DNA of 64,000 nt from assembly GCF_004135645.1 (NCBI RefSeq), contig NZ_SDPW01000001.1:1364001-1428000 (forward strand). The letters are read 5' to 3'. The number at the start of each line of letters is the position of its first letter. Positions within the stretch are counted from its first letter, which is position 1. A program made the position numbers and the translations under genes. The notes beneath the pieces were generated by a model. The model was given only the letters and a program-made list of their open reading frames with translations, had not been told where the DNA came from and searched no databases. Source of the stretch: Senegalimassilia faecalis (GTDB lineage Bacteria > Actinomycetota > Coriobacteriia > Coriobacteriales > Eggerthellaceae). This document shows, piece after piece, positions 23,223-31,825 of this stretch.

Positions 23223-24374
23223 ATGCCCCTTCGTAAGCAAGTGACGTATTCCCGTCGTCCGAACCACGCAGCCCGTTCTGCCCACGCACGCGGCGACCGC
23301 ATGTTCCGCACGTACGATACCAGCTATATCCAGCCGAAACGCAGCAAAGTGCCCGCAATCGCGTTCACTGTGGTGCTGGTGCTGGTGGTGCTGGCCATCC
23401 TGTGGTTTGTCGGCTCTTCAGTGGCAAGCTGCATGTCGCCGAAGGCGGAACTTTTGGCCGATGGCGAACAGGCAACGGTTGTGGTCAGCGATGGCGAAGG
23501 GGCCAATGACATTGGCAAGGCGCTTGTCGACGCTAAGCTGGTGTCCACTTCGAAGGACTTCACCGACCGCGTAAACGCGTTAGGCGCCGCTGCGGATCTG
23601 AAGCCGGGCACGTATGTGTTCACTGGCGGTGCATCGGTCGACGACATCATCTCATCGCTGCAGGCGGGTCCTGTTACCGCAACGCTTACCATCCCCGAAG
23701 GTTATCGCCTTAGCGAAATCGCTTCGGCAGTGGAAACCGCTACGAACGGCAACGTGACCGCGGACGATTTCACGAACGTGGCTTCAAATGCAAGCGTGTA
23801 TGCGGGCGACTTCAGCTTTCTGGAGTCGGCGGGCACGAACAGCCTTGAGGGCTTCCTGTTCCCGAAGACGTACGACATCTCCCCTGACGCTACGGCCGAC
23901 AGCCTCATTCGCGCCATGCTTACGCAGTTCCAAACCGAAACGGCGGGCCTTGATTGGTCGTATCCGCAATCCCAGGGCCTGTCGCTGTACCAGGCAGTCA
24001 ACCTTGCTTCTATCGTTGAAAAGGAATCCAGCGGCGACGAAGGCGTTCGCGCGCAGGTGGCCTCGGTGTTCTACAATCGCTTGACCACGCAAGGCGAGCC
24101 GAGCAACGGCCTTTTGCAGTCCGATGCCACCACGGCTTATGTTGTCGGTCACGATCCCACGCCTGAAGAGGTGCACGCCGATTCCCCGTACAGCACATAC
24201 ACGAACCCGGGTCTGCCGCCTACGCCCATCTGCTCGCCTTCCATCGAGTGCTTGCAGGCCGTGTGCGCACCGAACAAAGACGCGCTGGGCAAGTACTACT
24301 TCTTCTATTTCGAGGGCGACAACTACCAGTTCAGCGAAACGTACGACGAGCATCAGGCCACGTACTCCTCGTAG
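23223..24374 (+). CDS. mltG: Endolytic murein transglycosylase MltG
   Basis: The 383-residue membrane-anchored enzyme cuts nascent glycan strands. A basic cytoplasmic N-terminus of ~42 residues precedes one transmembrane helix (about 43-63). Then come the LysM-like ISSLQAGPVTATLTIPEGY region and the YceG catalytic core with LASIVEKESSGDEG (catalytic Glu), ASVFYNRL, LLQSDATTAYV, YSTYTNPGLPPTPICSPS and YYFFYFEGDNYQFSETYDEH. It starts eight bases past the ruvX stop. Confidence 0.93.
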   Translation: MPLRKQVTYSRRPNHAARSAHARGDRMFRTYDTSYIQPKRSKVPAIAFTVVLVLVVLAILWFVGSSVASCMSPKAELLADGEQATVVVSDGEGANDIGKALVDAKLVSTSKDFTDRVNALGAAADLKPGTYVFTGGASVDDIISSLQAGPVTATLTIPEGYRLSEIASAVETATNGNVTADDFTNVASNASVYAGDFSFLESAGTNSLEGFLFPKTYDISPDATADSLIRAMLTQFQTETAGLDWSYPQSQGLSLYQAVNLASIVEKESSGDEGVRAQVASVFYNRLTTQGEPSNGLLQSDATTAYVVGHDPTPEEVHADSPYSTYTNPGLPPTPICSPSIECLQAVCAPNKDALGKYYFFYFEGDNYQFSETYDEHQATYSS

Positions 24375-24380
24375 GTGACC

Positions 24381-24965
24381 ATGTCGTATCTGCAGCCTGA
24401 ACGGTATTTCTCGCGCATCTCTCACATCAACATCAAACGGGACCTGCTTGATTGTGGGTTCCGTTTCGTGTTGCTTGACATCGACAACACCATCCTTTCG
24501 CGCGCTACGCACGATGTGCCGCGCGACGTGGGACTTTGGCTTGCGCAGGCGCGCGATGCCGGCGTGCAATTCTGCTTGGTGTCGAACAACTGGCACGAAA
24601 ACGTGCATCAGCTTGCCAACAGGCTGTCCATGCCTATCGTGGCGAAGGCCATGAAGCCCATACCTGCCGCCTTGTTCGTGGCCATGCGCAAGCTGGGTGC
24701 GAAACGCGCCGAAACGGTGATGGTGGGCGATCAGCTGTCCACCGATGTGCTTGCTGCGCATAACGCGGGCATTTCCGCGTATCTGCTGGCCCCGCTGGTT
24801 GAGCAAGACCTTAAGCATACGCGCTATGTTCGCATGGTCGAGCGCGCTATCTTGGGCGATGCGCTGCCCGAAGGCGGCGTGCCGCAACCAGCGCATGCCG
24901 AGCCCGGAAACGCTGCCTTGTGCGAATGCGCAAGCGGCATGGAAGCCGCCTCTCCAAAGCTCTAG
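24381..24965 (+). CDS. YqeG-family HAD phosphatase
   Basis: The 194-residue protein has HAD motif I as LLDIDNTIL, motif II near LVSNNW and the MVGDQLSTDVLAAHNAG motif IV region, as in the YqeG (HAD IIIA) group, related to PgpA2-type phosphatases. It begins a few bases past mltG. A GTG six bases earlier (24375) is a possible alternative start, but ATG gives the usual MSYLQPERYF beginning. The C-terminal 35 residues are Ala/Glu-rich and probably disordered. Confidence 0.82.
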   Translation: MSYLQPERYFSRISHINIKRDLLDCGFRFVLLDIDNTILSRATHDVPRDVGLWLAQARDAGVQFCLVSNNWHENVHQLANRLSMPIVAKAMKPIPAALFVAMRKLGAKRAETVMVGDQLSTDVLAAHNAGISAYLLAPLVEQDLKHTRYVRMVERAILGDALPEGGVPQPAHAEPGNAALCECASGMEAASPKL

Positions 24966-25005
24966 CTCGCCGCTCAGGATTTAACGGTGCGAGAGCCGAC
25001 GACAT

Positions 25006-25043
25006 TGGTATGATGGAATCCCTGCAAATCTGCAGGCTCTTTT
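25006..25043 (+). promoter_or_regulatory. Promoter and leader hairpin of the aro operon
   Basis: TGGTATGAT (25006-25014) is an extended -10. At the expected transcript start, CCTGCA pairs with TGCAGG (25021-25036) and CTCTTTT follows, so a short attenuator-like hairpin sits in the leader, 20 bases before aroE. Confidence 0.45.
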
Positions 25044-25062
25044 GCAATGAGGAAGGAATTCC

Positions 25063-26010
25063 ATGACCGAGCAGAGCGAAGGCGAACGCCTCTATATTCT
25101 GGGGCACCCTGTTGCGCATTCGAAATCGCCGGTAATGTACAACGCCGTGTACGGTGCGTGCGGTCTTCCTTGGACGTACGATTTCGCCGATTATGCGGAG
25201 CTGGACGATGCCCGCACGTTTCTGGATGAACGTCAATTCCTGTCGATCAACATCACCACTCCGTATAAGCCTTTGGCCTTCAAAGCCGCAACTCGCAAAG
25301 ATCCTAGCGCCGTGCTGGCGCAAGGGGCGAACGTGCTGGTGCGCGAAGACGACGGGCTTGCGGGCTACAACACCGATGGCGCGGGTTGCGTGCGTTTCCT
25401 GGAGTTGATGGGCGTGCGCTTCGAAGGCAAGCGCGTTGCCGTGTGCGGTACAGGCCCCACGGCGCTTTCCATCATGCACGCATGCGCCGTTGCCGGCGCC
25501 GACTCGCTCATGCTGCTGTCGCGCGACGACCAGCGTGCTCGACGCGTGCTTGAAAGCTATATCGATCGGTTTGGCCTGCTCATGAGCACGGCCGAGGGGG
25601 AGGTGCCCGGCAGTAATGGCAGGCGAAGCCTGCGCGAGGCGTACGAGGTCCCCACGTTCCGCTTTGGTTCCTACGGAAGCGCGGCCGATTTTATCGCGTC
25701 GGCCGATATCATCATCAACGCAACGCCGCTTGGCATGAAGCCCGGTGACCCGGCGCCGTTCGATACGAAGTTGTTGAGCGCGCGCCAGGTGGTCATGGAC
25801 GCCGTTTACGCTGCAGGCCGCACGAAGCTGGTCGAGGACGCTTTGGCGGTTGGATGCCAGGCGTGCAACGGCGGCGGCATGCTGGTTGCCCAGGCTGTGG
25901 CAACGGCGCGCATCGTTTCCACAGCACAAAGCGTCGACCTGGCTATGAGCGATGCTGACATGTTCAACGCCATGGCGGATGCGGCGGGTTTCGACTGCCC
26001 CCGCGCGTAG
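25063..26010 (+). CDS. aroE: Shikimate dehydrogenase
   Basis: AroE reduces 3-dehydroshikimate with NADPH. The 315-residue protein has the shikimate-binding GHPVAHSKSPVMYN, the catalytic Lys in ITTPYKPLAF, YNTDGAGCVRFLE and the dinucleotide loop VCGTGPTALSIMHA, which departs from the usual GAGGAxxA. Later come INATPLGMKPGDPAPFD and DAVYAAGRTKLVEDA. It is about 40 residues longer than typical because of an extra loop (about residues 178-205, EGEVPGSNGRRSLREAY). First gene of aroE-C-K-B-Q. Confidence 0.92.
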   Translation: MTEQSEGERLYILGHPVAHSKSPVMYNAVYGACGLPWTYDFADYAELDDARTFLDERQFLSINITTPYKPLAFKAATRKDPSAVLAQGANVLVREDDGLAGYNTDGAGCVRFLELMGVRFEGKRVAVCGTGPTALSIMHACAVAGADSLMLLSRDDQRARRVLESYIDRFGLLMSTAEGEVPGSNGRRSLREAYEVPTFRFGSYGSAADFIASADIIINATPLGMKPGDPAPFDTKLLSARQVVMDAVYAAGRTKLVEDALAVGCQACNGGGMLVAQAVATARIVSTAQSVDLAMSDADMFNAMADAAGFDCPRA

Positions 26011-26073
26011 CACAAACAACTCCGACGGCGCAACGGCATGCACCCGCCGCGCCCGATGCACGAAGGAATACAC

Positions 26074-27249
26074 ATGCGTTACTACACTGCAGGCGAAAGC
26101 CACGGACAAGGGCTTGTTGCCATCATCGAAGGCGTTCCCGCGGGCCTGAAGGTGTCCGAAGAGCAGATCAACATCGACCTTGCGCGCCGCCAATCGGGCT
26201 ATGGTCGCGGCGGTCGCCAGAAGATCGAGCGTGACACGGTGCAGGTCATCTCCGGCATCCGTTTCGGCCGCACCATGGGCAGCCCCGTTGCCATGATCGT
26301 GAAGAATCGCGACTGGGAAAACTGGACCGACCGCATGGCCCCGTTCGGCGAAGCGCCGCTTGACCTGGTGCGCGAGGTGACGCCGCGTCCCGGCCATGCT
26401 GATTTGGTGGGCGCGCTCAAAACGAATACGGACGACTGCCGCAACATCCTTGAGCGTTCAAGCGCCCGCACCACGGCACCGCGCGTGGCGGCCGCAGGCA
26501 TTGCGCGCGAGTTTCTGGCCGAGCTGGGCGTCGACATCTTCTCGTACGTCGTGTCCATCGGCAGCGTGTCCATGCGCGAGGAAAACCCGTACATGAACGC
26601 CGCGCAGTACACGCCGCTTGCCATCGAAACTAGCGAGGTGCGCTGTCCCGATGCCGAGGCAACCGAGGCCATGAAGCGCGAGATCGACCGCGCCATCAAA
26701 ACGAAGGACAGCCTGGGCGGCACGTTCCGCGTGGTGGTGCGCGGCCTGCTTCCCGGCGTGGGCGATTACGCCGTGCCTACCGAGCGCCTCACGTCCACCA
26801 TCGGCGGCGCGCTGTTCAGCATTCCTGCCATCAAGGGCGTGGAATTCGGCATGGGCTTCGAATGCGCCCGTCGCCCTGGCTCGCAGGTGCACGATCCCAT
26901 CGAGCTTGATCGCGCGAACGCGAAGTTCACGCGCACGTCAAACAATGCCGGCGGCCTTGAGGGCGGCATGACCACGGGCATGCCGTTGGTGGTCACGGCG
27001 GCAATGAAGCCCATTCCCACGCTGATGCAGCCCCTGCAAACGGTGAACCTCGACACGCTTGAGGTAGCGCAGGCCTCCAAGGAGCGCAGCGACGTGTGCG
27101 CCGTGCCCGCTGCCGCGGTGGTTGCAGAAGGAGAAGTGGCGTTTGCCCTGGCAGATGCCTATATGCGCAAGTTCGGTTCCGACAACATGGCCGATATCAA
27201 GGCCGCCATCAAAGCGTACAAGCAGCGACTGAACACCATGTCGCGCTAG
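26074..27249 (+). CDS. aroC: Chorismate synthase
   Basis: AroC makes chorismate from EPSP using reduced FMN. The 391-residue protein has all three signature regions: GESHGQGLVAIIEGVPAG near the start, RPGHADLVGALK with SSARTTAPRVAAAGIAREFL in the middle, and NNAGGLEGGMTTGMPL near the end. ATG at 26074 is preceded by GAAGGAAT; an ATG 36 bases upstream has no ribosome site. aroA, which supplies EPSP, is not in the window. Confidence 0.96.
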   Translation: MRYYTAGESHGQGLVAIIEGVPAGLKVSEEQINIDLARRQSGYGRGGRQKIERDTVQVISGIRFGRTMGSPVAMIVKNRDWENWTDRMAPFGEAPLDLVREVTPRPGHADLVGALKTNTDDCRNILERSSARTTAPRVAAAGIAREFLAELGVDIFSYVVSIGSVSMREENPYMNAAQYTPLAIETSEVRCPDAEATEAMKREIDRAIKTKDSLGGTFRVVVRGLLPGVGDYAVPTERLTSTIGGALFSIPAIKGVEFGMGFECARRPGSQVHDPIELDRANAKFTRTSNNAGGLEGGMTTGMPLVVTAAMKPIPTLMQPLQTVNLDTLEVAQASKERSDVCAVPAAAVVAEGEVAFALADAYMRKFGSDNMADIKAAIKAYKQRLNTMSR

Positions 27250-27269
27250 CAAGTTAGGAAGGAAGTCCC

Positions 27270-27941
27270 ATGGAAACGAAGGACGCGGAAAACCAGACCA
27301 TCACGCCGGAAACGAATCCGATTGCCTATACGCTTTCGGTCACCACGCCCGACGAGGTTGTCTCCGTTGTGAACAGTCCCGAGCTCAAACCGGCAAGCCG
27401 CCCGGTGTACGAGCTTACGCGCAACGTGTTCTTCGTCGGCTTCATGGTTGCGGGTAAAACGTCTACGTCGCGCCGCTTGGCGCGCCAGTGCGGCTTGGCC
27501 ACCATTGACCTTGACGCCTACATCGAGCGTCGCGAACGCCGCTCCATCAACCAGATCTTCGCCACGGAAGGCGAAGATGCGTTCCGTGCTATGGAAACCG
27601 AGGCGCTGGCCGAGTTTGCGCACAAAGGCCCCATGCTGGTGTCGTGCGGCGGCGGCATCGTGCTACGCGAAGAAAACCGCGAAATCCTGAAGCAGAACGG
27701 CTTCGTAGTGTACCTGCAGGTCACGGCCGAGCAGGCCGTTGAGCGCGTCAGCGATGTTTCCACGCGTCCGCTGTTCAAAGACCTGGAAACGGCGCGCAAG
27801 ACCATCGCGGGGCGCTTGCCCATGTACGAAGACGTTGCCAGCGTGTCCATCGATACGGTGGGCAAGTCCATCAACGTTGTTGCGCAGGAAATCCAGGACA
27901 TCCTTGAGAAGGAGGGCGTGCTGTGCCTGCGACAAAAGTAG
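27270..27941 (+). CDS. aroK: Shikimate kinase with N-terminal extension
   Basis: AroK phosphorylates shikimate at O3. Walker A is GFMVAGKTS, followed by TIDLDAYIERR (magnesium and shikimate Asp), the shikimate-binding SCGGGIVLRE and a lid with STRPLFKD. The kinase core starts only near residue 50: the first ~50 residues are polar and Thr/Pro/Glu-rich, giving 223 residues against the usual ~170. The extension has a good ribosome site (AGGAAGG) and no internal alternative ATG. It overlaps aroB by 19 bases. Confidence 0.92.
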   Translation: METKDAENQTITPETNPIAYTLSVTTPDEVVSVVNSPELKPASRPVYELTRNVFFVGFMVAGKTSTSRRLARQCGLATIDLDAYIERRERRSINQIFATEGEDAFRAMETEALAEFAHKGPMLVSCGGGIVLREENREILKQNGFVVYLQVTAEQAVERVSDVSTRPLFKDLETARKTIAGRLPMYEDVASVSIDTVGKSINVVAQEIQDILEKEGVLCLRQK

Positions 27942-29032
27942 TGGTGAACATCCCCGGCGAGGTTGCGTACAACGTGCGCATCGGCGCGGGCGTGCTGGCC
28001 TCGCTGGGGCAGTCCATGCGCAACGTGCCGTCGCTTGCCGGCGCCGAGCAGGTGCTTGTCATCACGGACACCAACGTTGGCCCGCTGTACCTTTCGCGAG
28101 CGAAAGCATCGCTTGCCGAGGCGGGCTACCATGTGTCCGATATCTGCGTTCCCGCAGGTGAAGAGGCGAAATCCATCGCGGTGATCGGCGAGGTTTGGGA
28201 GGCCATGGCCGCGTTGGCGCTTGAACGCGACTGCGTGGTGGTAGCGCTTGGCGGCGGCTGCGTCGGCGACCTGGCGGGTTTTGCCGCGGCCACGTACATG
28301 CGCGGCGTGCAGGTGGTGCAGGTGCCCACTACGTTGCTATCCATGGTGGACTCAAGCGTCGGCGGCAAAACGGGCGTGAACCTGACGGCGGGCAAGAACC
28401 TTGTCGGCGCGTTCAAACAGCCCGCATTCGTGTGCGCCGACACCGACGTGCTGGCAACGTTACCGTCGCGCGAATGGGCGTGCGGTTGCGGCGAGGTGGC
28501 GAAGTCGGCGCTCATCGACGGCGACGAGTTCTTCTTCTGGCTTTCCGACCAGGCGCAGGCCATGGCAGCGCGCCAAGCCGACGTGGTTGCCGAGGCCATC
28601 GCGCGCTGCGTGGTGTTCAAGGCCGACGTGGTGGCGCAGGACAAAACGGAAAGCCGCGGTGTGCGCGAATGCCTGAACTATGGGCACACGTTGGCACACG
28701 CCATCGAGAAGCTGTCGGGCTACGGCACGTATTCCCATGGCCACGCCGTGGCGGATGGCATGCGCTTCGCGGCGCTTTTGGGCGAGAGCCTGGTAGGCAC
28801 ACCGGCCGAGCTTGCCGAAGCGCAGGCGCAGCTGCTTGATGCGTTGAACTTGCCGGCGCTTGACTGGAAGGCCACGCCGGAAAACGTGCTGGAAACCATG
28901 AAGCGCGACAAGAAGGCTCGCCACGGGCAGGTGCGCTTCATGCTGCTTGAGGACGTGGGCGCGTGGAAGCTCGTCGACGTGGACGATGCCACCATTTTGC
29001 GCCATCTGCAAACCTACTTCGCGGGCAAATAG
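27923..29032 (+). CDS. aroB: 3-dehydroquinate synthase
   Basis: AroB closes the ring of DAHP to 3-dehydroquinate with NAD and a metal. The 369-residue protein shows the NAD-binding VALGGGCVGDLAGFAAATYMRG, the substrate region PTTLLSMVDSSVGGKTGVN, KNLVGAF, the metal ligand segment ECLNYGHTLAHAIE and the second His in SHGHAVADGM. The GTG start lies inside aroK behind GAGAAGGAGGG, so the two are translationally coupled. Confidence 0.96.
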   Translation: MPATKVVVNIPGEVAYNVRIGAGVLASLGQSMRNVPSLAGAEQVLVITDTNVGPLYLSRAKASLAEAGYHVSDICVPAGEEAKSIAVIGEVWEAMAALALERDCVVVALGGGCVGDLAGFAAATYMRGVQVVQVPTTLLSMVDSSVGGKTGVNLTAGKNLVGAFKQPAFVCADTDVLATLPSREWACGCGEVAKSALIDGDEFFFWLSDQAQAMAARQADVVAEAIARCVVFKADVVAQDKTESRGVRECLNYGHTLAHAIEKLSGYGTYSHGHAVADGMRFAALLGESLVGTPAELAEAQAQLLDALNLPALDWKATPENVLETMKRDKKARHGQVRFMLLEDVGAWKLVDVDDATILRHLQTYFAGK

Positions 29033-29137
29033 CCTGCGCAACGCAAACGATGCGGGCCGGGCGCATCGCTCGGCCTTTGCATTTCCCGCAAGCGGCGCCA
29101 AGCGCGGCATGCCGCCGCGGGGTGAAAGGAGCGTTTC

Positions 29138-29650
29138 GTGAAGAAAATCCTGCTGATGAACGGCCCGAATCTCAACATGCTGGGCATTCGCGAGCCTGGC
29201 GTGTACGGCAACAACACGCTGGCTGAGCTTGAGCGCCAGGTAATCGAGTACGGCGCGGCGCACGATTGCGAGGTGGAGTGCTTTCAGTCCAACCATGAAG
29301 GCGACCTGGTGGAGAAGATTCACGCCACGCACGGCGCGTGCGACGGCATCATCTACAATCCCGGTGCACACACGCACTACTCTTACGCGTTGCGCGATGC
29401 GCTTGGCAGCGTCAGCACGCCGTGCGTGGAAGTGCACATCTCCGATGTTGATGCACGCGAGCCGTTTCGCCGCATCTCGGTGATTGCCCCGGCGTGCGTG
29501 GCGCAGGTGAAAGGGCGCGGCTTTGCGGGCTATTGCGATGCGCTCGACATCTTGCTGGAAGGCGTGACCGAGCGCTTGGGCGAAGGGTATGAAAACCGCT
29601 ATAAAAGCGGGCAAGTGATTATGGCAGGTCGTGATTATCATGACGAATAG
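29138..29650 (+). CDS. aroQ: Type II 3-dehydroquinate dehydratase
   Basis: AroQ dehydrates 3-dehydroquinate. The 170-residue protein has the type II pattern: ILLMNGPNLNMLGIREPGVYG with the catalytic Arg and Tyr, QSNHEGDLVEKI, IYNPGAHTHYSYALRDAL and the His of EVHISDVDAREPFR. The GTG start follows GTGAAAGGAG. It is ~20 residues longer at the C-terminus than most, and that tail overlaps the next gene by 11 bases. Confidence 0.95.
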   Translation: MKKILLMNGPNLNMLGIREPGVYGNNTLAELERQVIEYGAAHDCEVECFQSNHEGDLVEKIHATHGACDGIIYNPGAHTHYSYALRDALGSVSTPCVEVHISDVDAREPFRRISVIAPACVAQVKGRGFAGYCDALDILLEGVTERLGEGYENRYKSGQVIMAGRDYHDE

Positions 29651-30794
29651 TATGAAAGCCCAGGCCGCAGGACGTTTGGCGCGTTTGCGCGAAGCGGCGG
29701 CACAAGCTGGCATCCGTACGTTTTTGGTGCGTGACACCGCAAGCATCGAATGGCTGACGGCGTTCGATAACGTGTTCGACGACGAGCAGGCGCATGCGCT
29801 GTTGGTCACGCCGCATGATGCGGTGCTGCACACCGATTCGCGCTATGCGGGCGCCGCGCGCAAGGTAGCTGCCGGCGAAGGTGTTATCGCCATTGACGAC
29901 GCGCGCATGGGCCACGGCGCCTGGGTGGCCGATGTGTTCGCGGCGCGCCATGCGAACGCAGCGGGTGGCGTAGCGCCCGCCGACATCGTGCTGGGCATCG
30001 AGGACAGCATGACGCTTGCGGGTTTCCGAGCGCTCGAGCGCGCGCTCGCCGAGGCGCCGGCTGCCCCCCAGCTGCGCGAAACCACCGATTTCGTGCGGGC
30101 TTTGCGCGCGGTGAAGGAGCCGGCTGAGGTGGCGCGCATGAAGGCGGCGCAGGCCATCACCGACGCGGCGTTCAGCTACATCATCACGTTCATGAAGCCG
30201 GGCATGACCGAACGCGAAGTGCAGGTTGAGCTAGAGGATTGGATGCTTCGCCACGGCGCGTCGGGCCTGGCGTTTTCGTCTATCGTGGCCACGGGCGCAA
30301 ACGGCGCAAGTCCGCACGCCATTCCCGGTGAAACGAAGCTTGAGGCGGGACAATGCGTGGTCATGGACTTCGGCGCGCGGGCGCACGGCTATTGCTCCGA
30401 CATGACGCGCACGGTGTTCATCGGGCAGCCGGACGCGAAGATGCGCAGCGCATACGATACCATGCGCCAGGCAAACGAGCGGGTTGAAGCAGCGCTTCGC
30501 CCCGGCGTTACCGGTGCGGACATGCACCAGCTGGCCGAAGACGTGCTGGCGGCGGGCGGTTTTGCCGGCAAGATGGGCCACGGGCTTGGGCACGGCGTGG
30601 GCATCGACATACACGAGGAGCCGGTGTTGTCGCCGCGCAACACCGCGCTGCTTGCGCCGGGCAACGTGGTCACAGTGGAACCGGGCATCTACCTTGAAGG
30701 CGAATTAGGCATGCGCTTGGAAGATTTCGGCGTGGTCACCGAAGAAGGGTTCGACGTGTTCACGCAATCTACGCATGAGATGGTTATACTGTAA
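29640..30794 (+). CDS. M24 family aminopeptidase P (Xaa-Pro type)
   Basis: The 384-residue cytoplasmic peptidase has a creatinase-like N-terminal domain and a pita-bread catalytic domain. Metal ligands are visible in order: Asp in VMDFGARAHG, Asp in CSDMTRTVF, His in GHGLGHGVGIDIHEEP, Glu in VTVEPGIYLEG and Glu in MRLEDFGVV. The start is among ATG 29640, GTG 29631 and ATG 29652; 29640 has the best spacing from GGCAGG. Such genes commonly precede efp. Confidence 0.9.
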   Translation: MTNSMKAQAAGRLARLREAAAQAGIRTFLVRDTASIEWLTAFDNVFDDEQAHALLVTPHDAVLHTDSRYAGAARKVAAGEGVIAIDDARMGHGAWVADVFAARHANAAGGVAPADIVLGIEDSMTLAGFRALERALAEAPAAPQLRETTDFVRALRAVKEPAEVARMKAAQAITDAAFSYIITFMKPGMTEREVQVELEDWMLRHGASGLAFSSIVATGANGASPHAIPGETKLEAGQCVVMDFGARAHGYCSDMTRTVFIGQPDAKMRSAYDTMRQANERVEAALRPGVTGADMHQLAEDVLAAGGFAGKMGHGLGHGVGIDIHEEPVLSPRNTALLAPGNVVTVEPGIYLEGELGMRLEDFGVVTEEGFDVFTQSTHEMVIL

Positions 30795-30848
30795 AGGTTG
30801 AACTAAAGGGGCGGCTCCGGTCGTCTGAACGTTTGAAAGGAACTACCA

Positions 30849-31409
30849 GTGGCAATCTCTACCGCCGACTTCAAGAACGGCATGTGCATCATCAACAACA
30901 ACAAGATGTGCACCATCGTCGAATTCCAGCACGTCAAGCCTGGTAAGGGCGGCGCATTCGTGCGCACGAAGCTTCGCGACATCAAAACCGGCCGCGTTGT
31001 CGACTACACGTTCAACGCCGGCACGAAGTTCGACACCGTGCGTCTGGAAACCCGCAAGATGCAGTACCTGTACAACGACGGTTCCGACTACTACTTCATG
31101 GACCCGAACACGTACGACCAGATGAGCATCCCCACCGAAACCGTGGGCGACACGGCGAAGTGGCTGAAGGAAAACGACGAGGCCAGCCTGTTGTACGCCG
31201 GCGACGAGCTTATCAGCATCGAGCCGCAGATGTTCGTCGAGCTTGAGTGCACGCACACCGAGCCGGGCTTCAAGGGCGATACCGCCACGAACACCACGAA
31301 GCCGGCCACGTTCGAGACCGGCGTTGAGCTGCAGGTCCCCACGTTCGTCGAAATCGGCGACGTGCTGCAGATCGACACCCGCGACGGCCGCGTCATCAAG
31401 CGCGTTTAA
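30849..31409 (+). CDS. efp: Translation elongation factor P
   Basis: EF-P rescues ribosomes stalled on polyproline. The 186-residue protein has the KOW-like domain I with the loop VKPGKGGAFVR, in which Lys33 is the usual modification site, then two OB domains ending in the family signature FVEIGDVLQIDTRDGRVIKRV. GTG start behind TTGAAAGGAA. A -10 TATACT lies at 30785-30790. The modifying enzyme is not in this window. The coding sequence is followed by a structured repeat and a terminator. Confidence 0.97.
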   Translation: MAISTADFKNGMCIINNNKMCTIVEFQHVKPGKGGAFVRTKLRDIKTGRVVDYTFNAGTKFDTVRLETRKMQYLYNDGSDYYFMDPNTYDQMSIPTETVGDTAKWLKENDEASLLYAGDELISIEPQMFVELECTHTEPGFKGDTATNTTKPATFETGVELQVPTFVEIGDVLQIDTRDGRVIKRV

Positions 31410-31411
31410 TA

Positions 31412-31559
31412 GTTTCGGCGGCCTGCCGGCCGGCGAATTGACTCGACGCTGCGGGCCGCTCTGGCACCCGACCTTCACCTTCAACTGCGCGAGCATGGCC
31501 CAAAAGGCCTATGCTCGCTTGTTTCAGGCGAATTCCGGGCACCAGAGCGGCCCTCGCTG
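31412..31559 (+). repeat. Structured dispersed repeat, copy B (after efp)
   Basis: Similar along its length to 2921-3070. The outer arms GGGCCGCTCTGG (31453-31464) and CCAGAGCGGCCC (31542-31553) pair over 12 bp. The inner hairpin CGAGCAT/ATGCTCG replaces copy A's CGGGCAT/ATGCCCG with both strands changed, so pairing is preserved. It starts two bases after the efp stop, inside its 3' untranslated region. Confidence 0.75.
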
Positions 31560-31586
31560 ACTTTGGTGGTGTTCCGGAGTTTCAAT

Positions 31587-31610
31587 ATGCGCCCTTTGGG
31601 CGCATTTGTT
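31587..31610 (+). terminator. Intrinsic terminator of efp
   Basis: ATGCGCCC pairs with GGGCGCAT around TTT, followed by TTGTTG. Positions 31611-31825 hold only a TATAAT (31764-31769) likely serving the next operon. Confidence 0.7.
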
Positions 31611-31825
31611 GTATATGGGGTCTCTCGCGGCTGCGCACTTGAATCGTTACGTGCGTGAAGGGTTGGCTGGGGCGGTTCGCGCTTCTGGGCGCCGCCGGGG
31701 TGCGGTTTCTGTTTCTTGCCCGTGAATTCGCTGTATGCGGCCGGCAACGCTGCCGCCTTCTTCTATAATCCTGGTTTCGATCTATACGGTCATATACCAC
31801 TTGATAACGAAGGGGGTGCGAGTTC

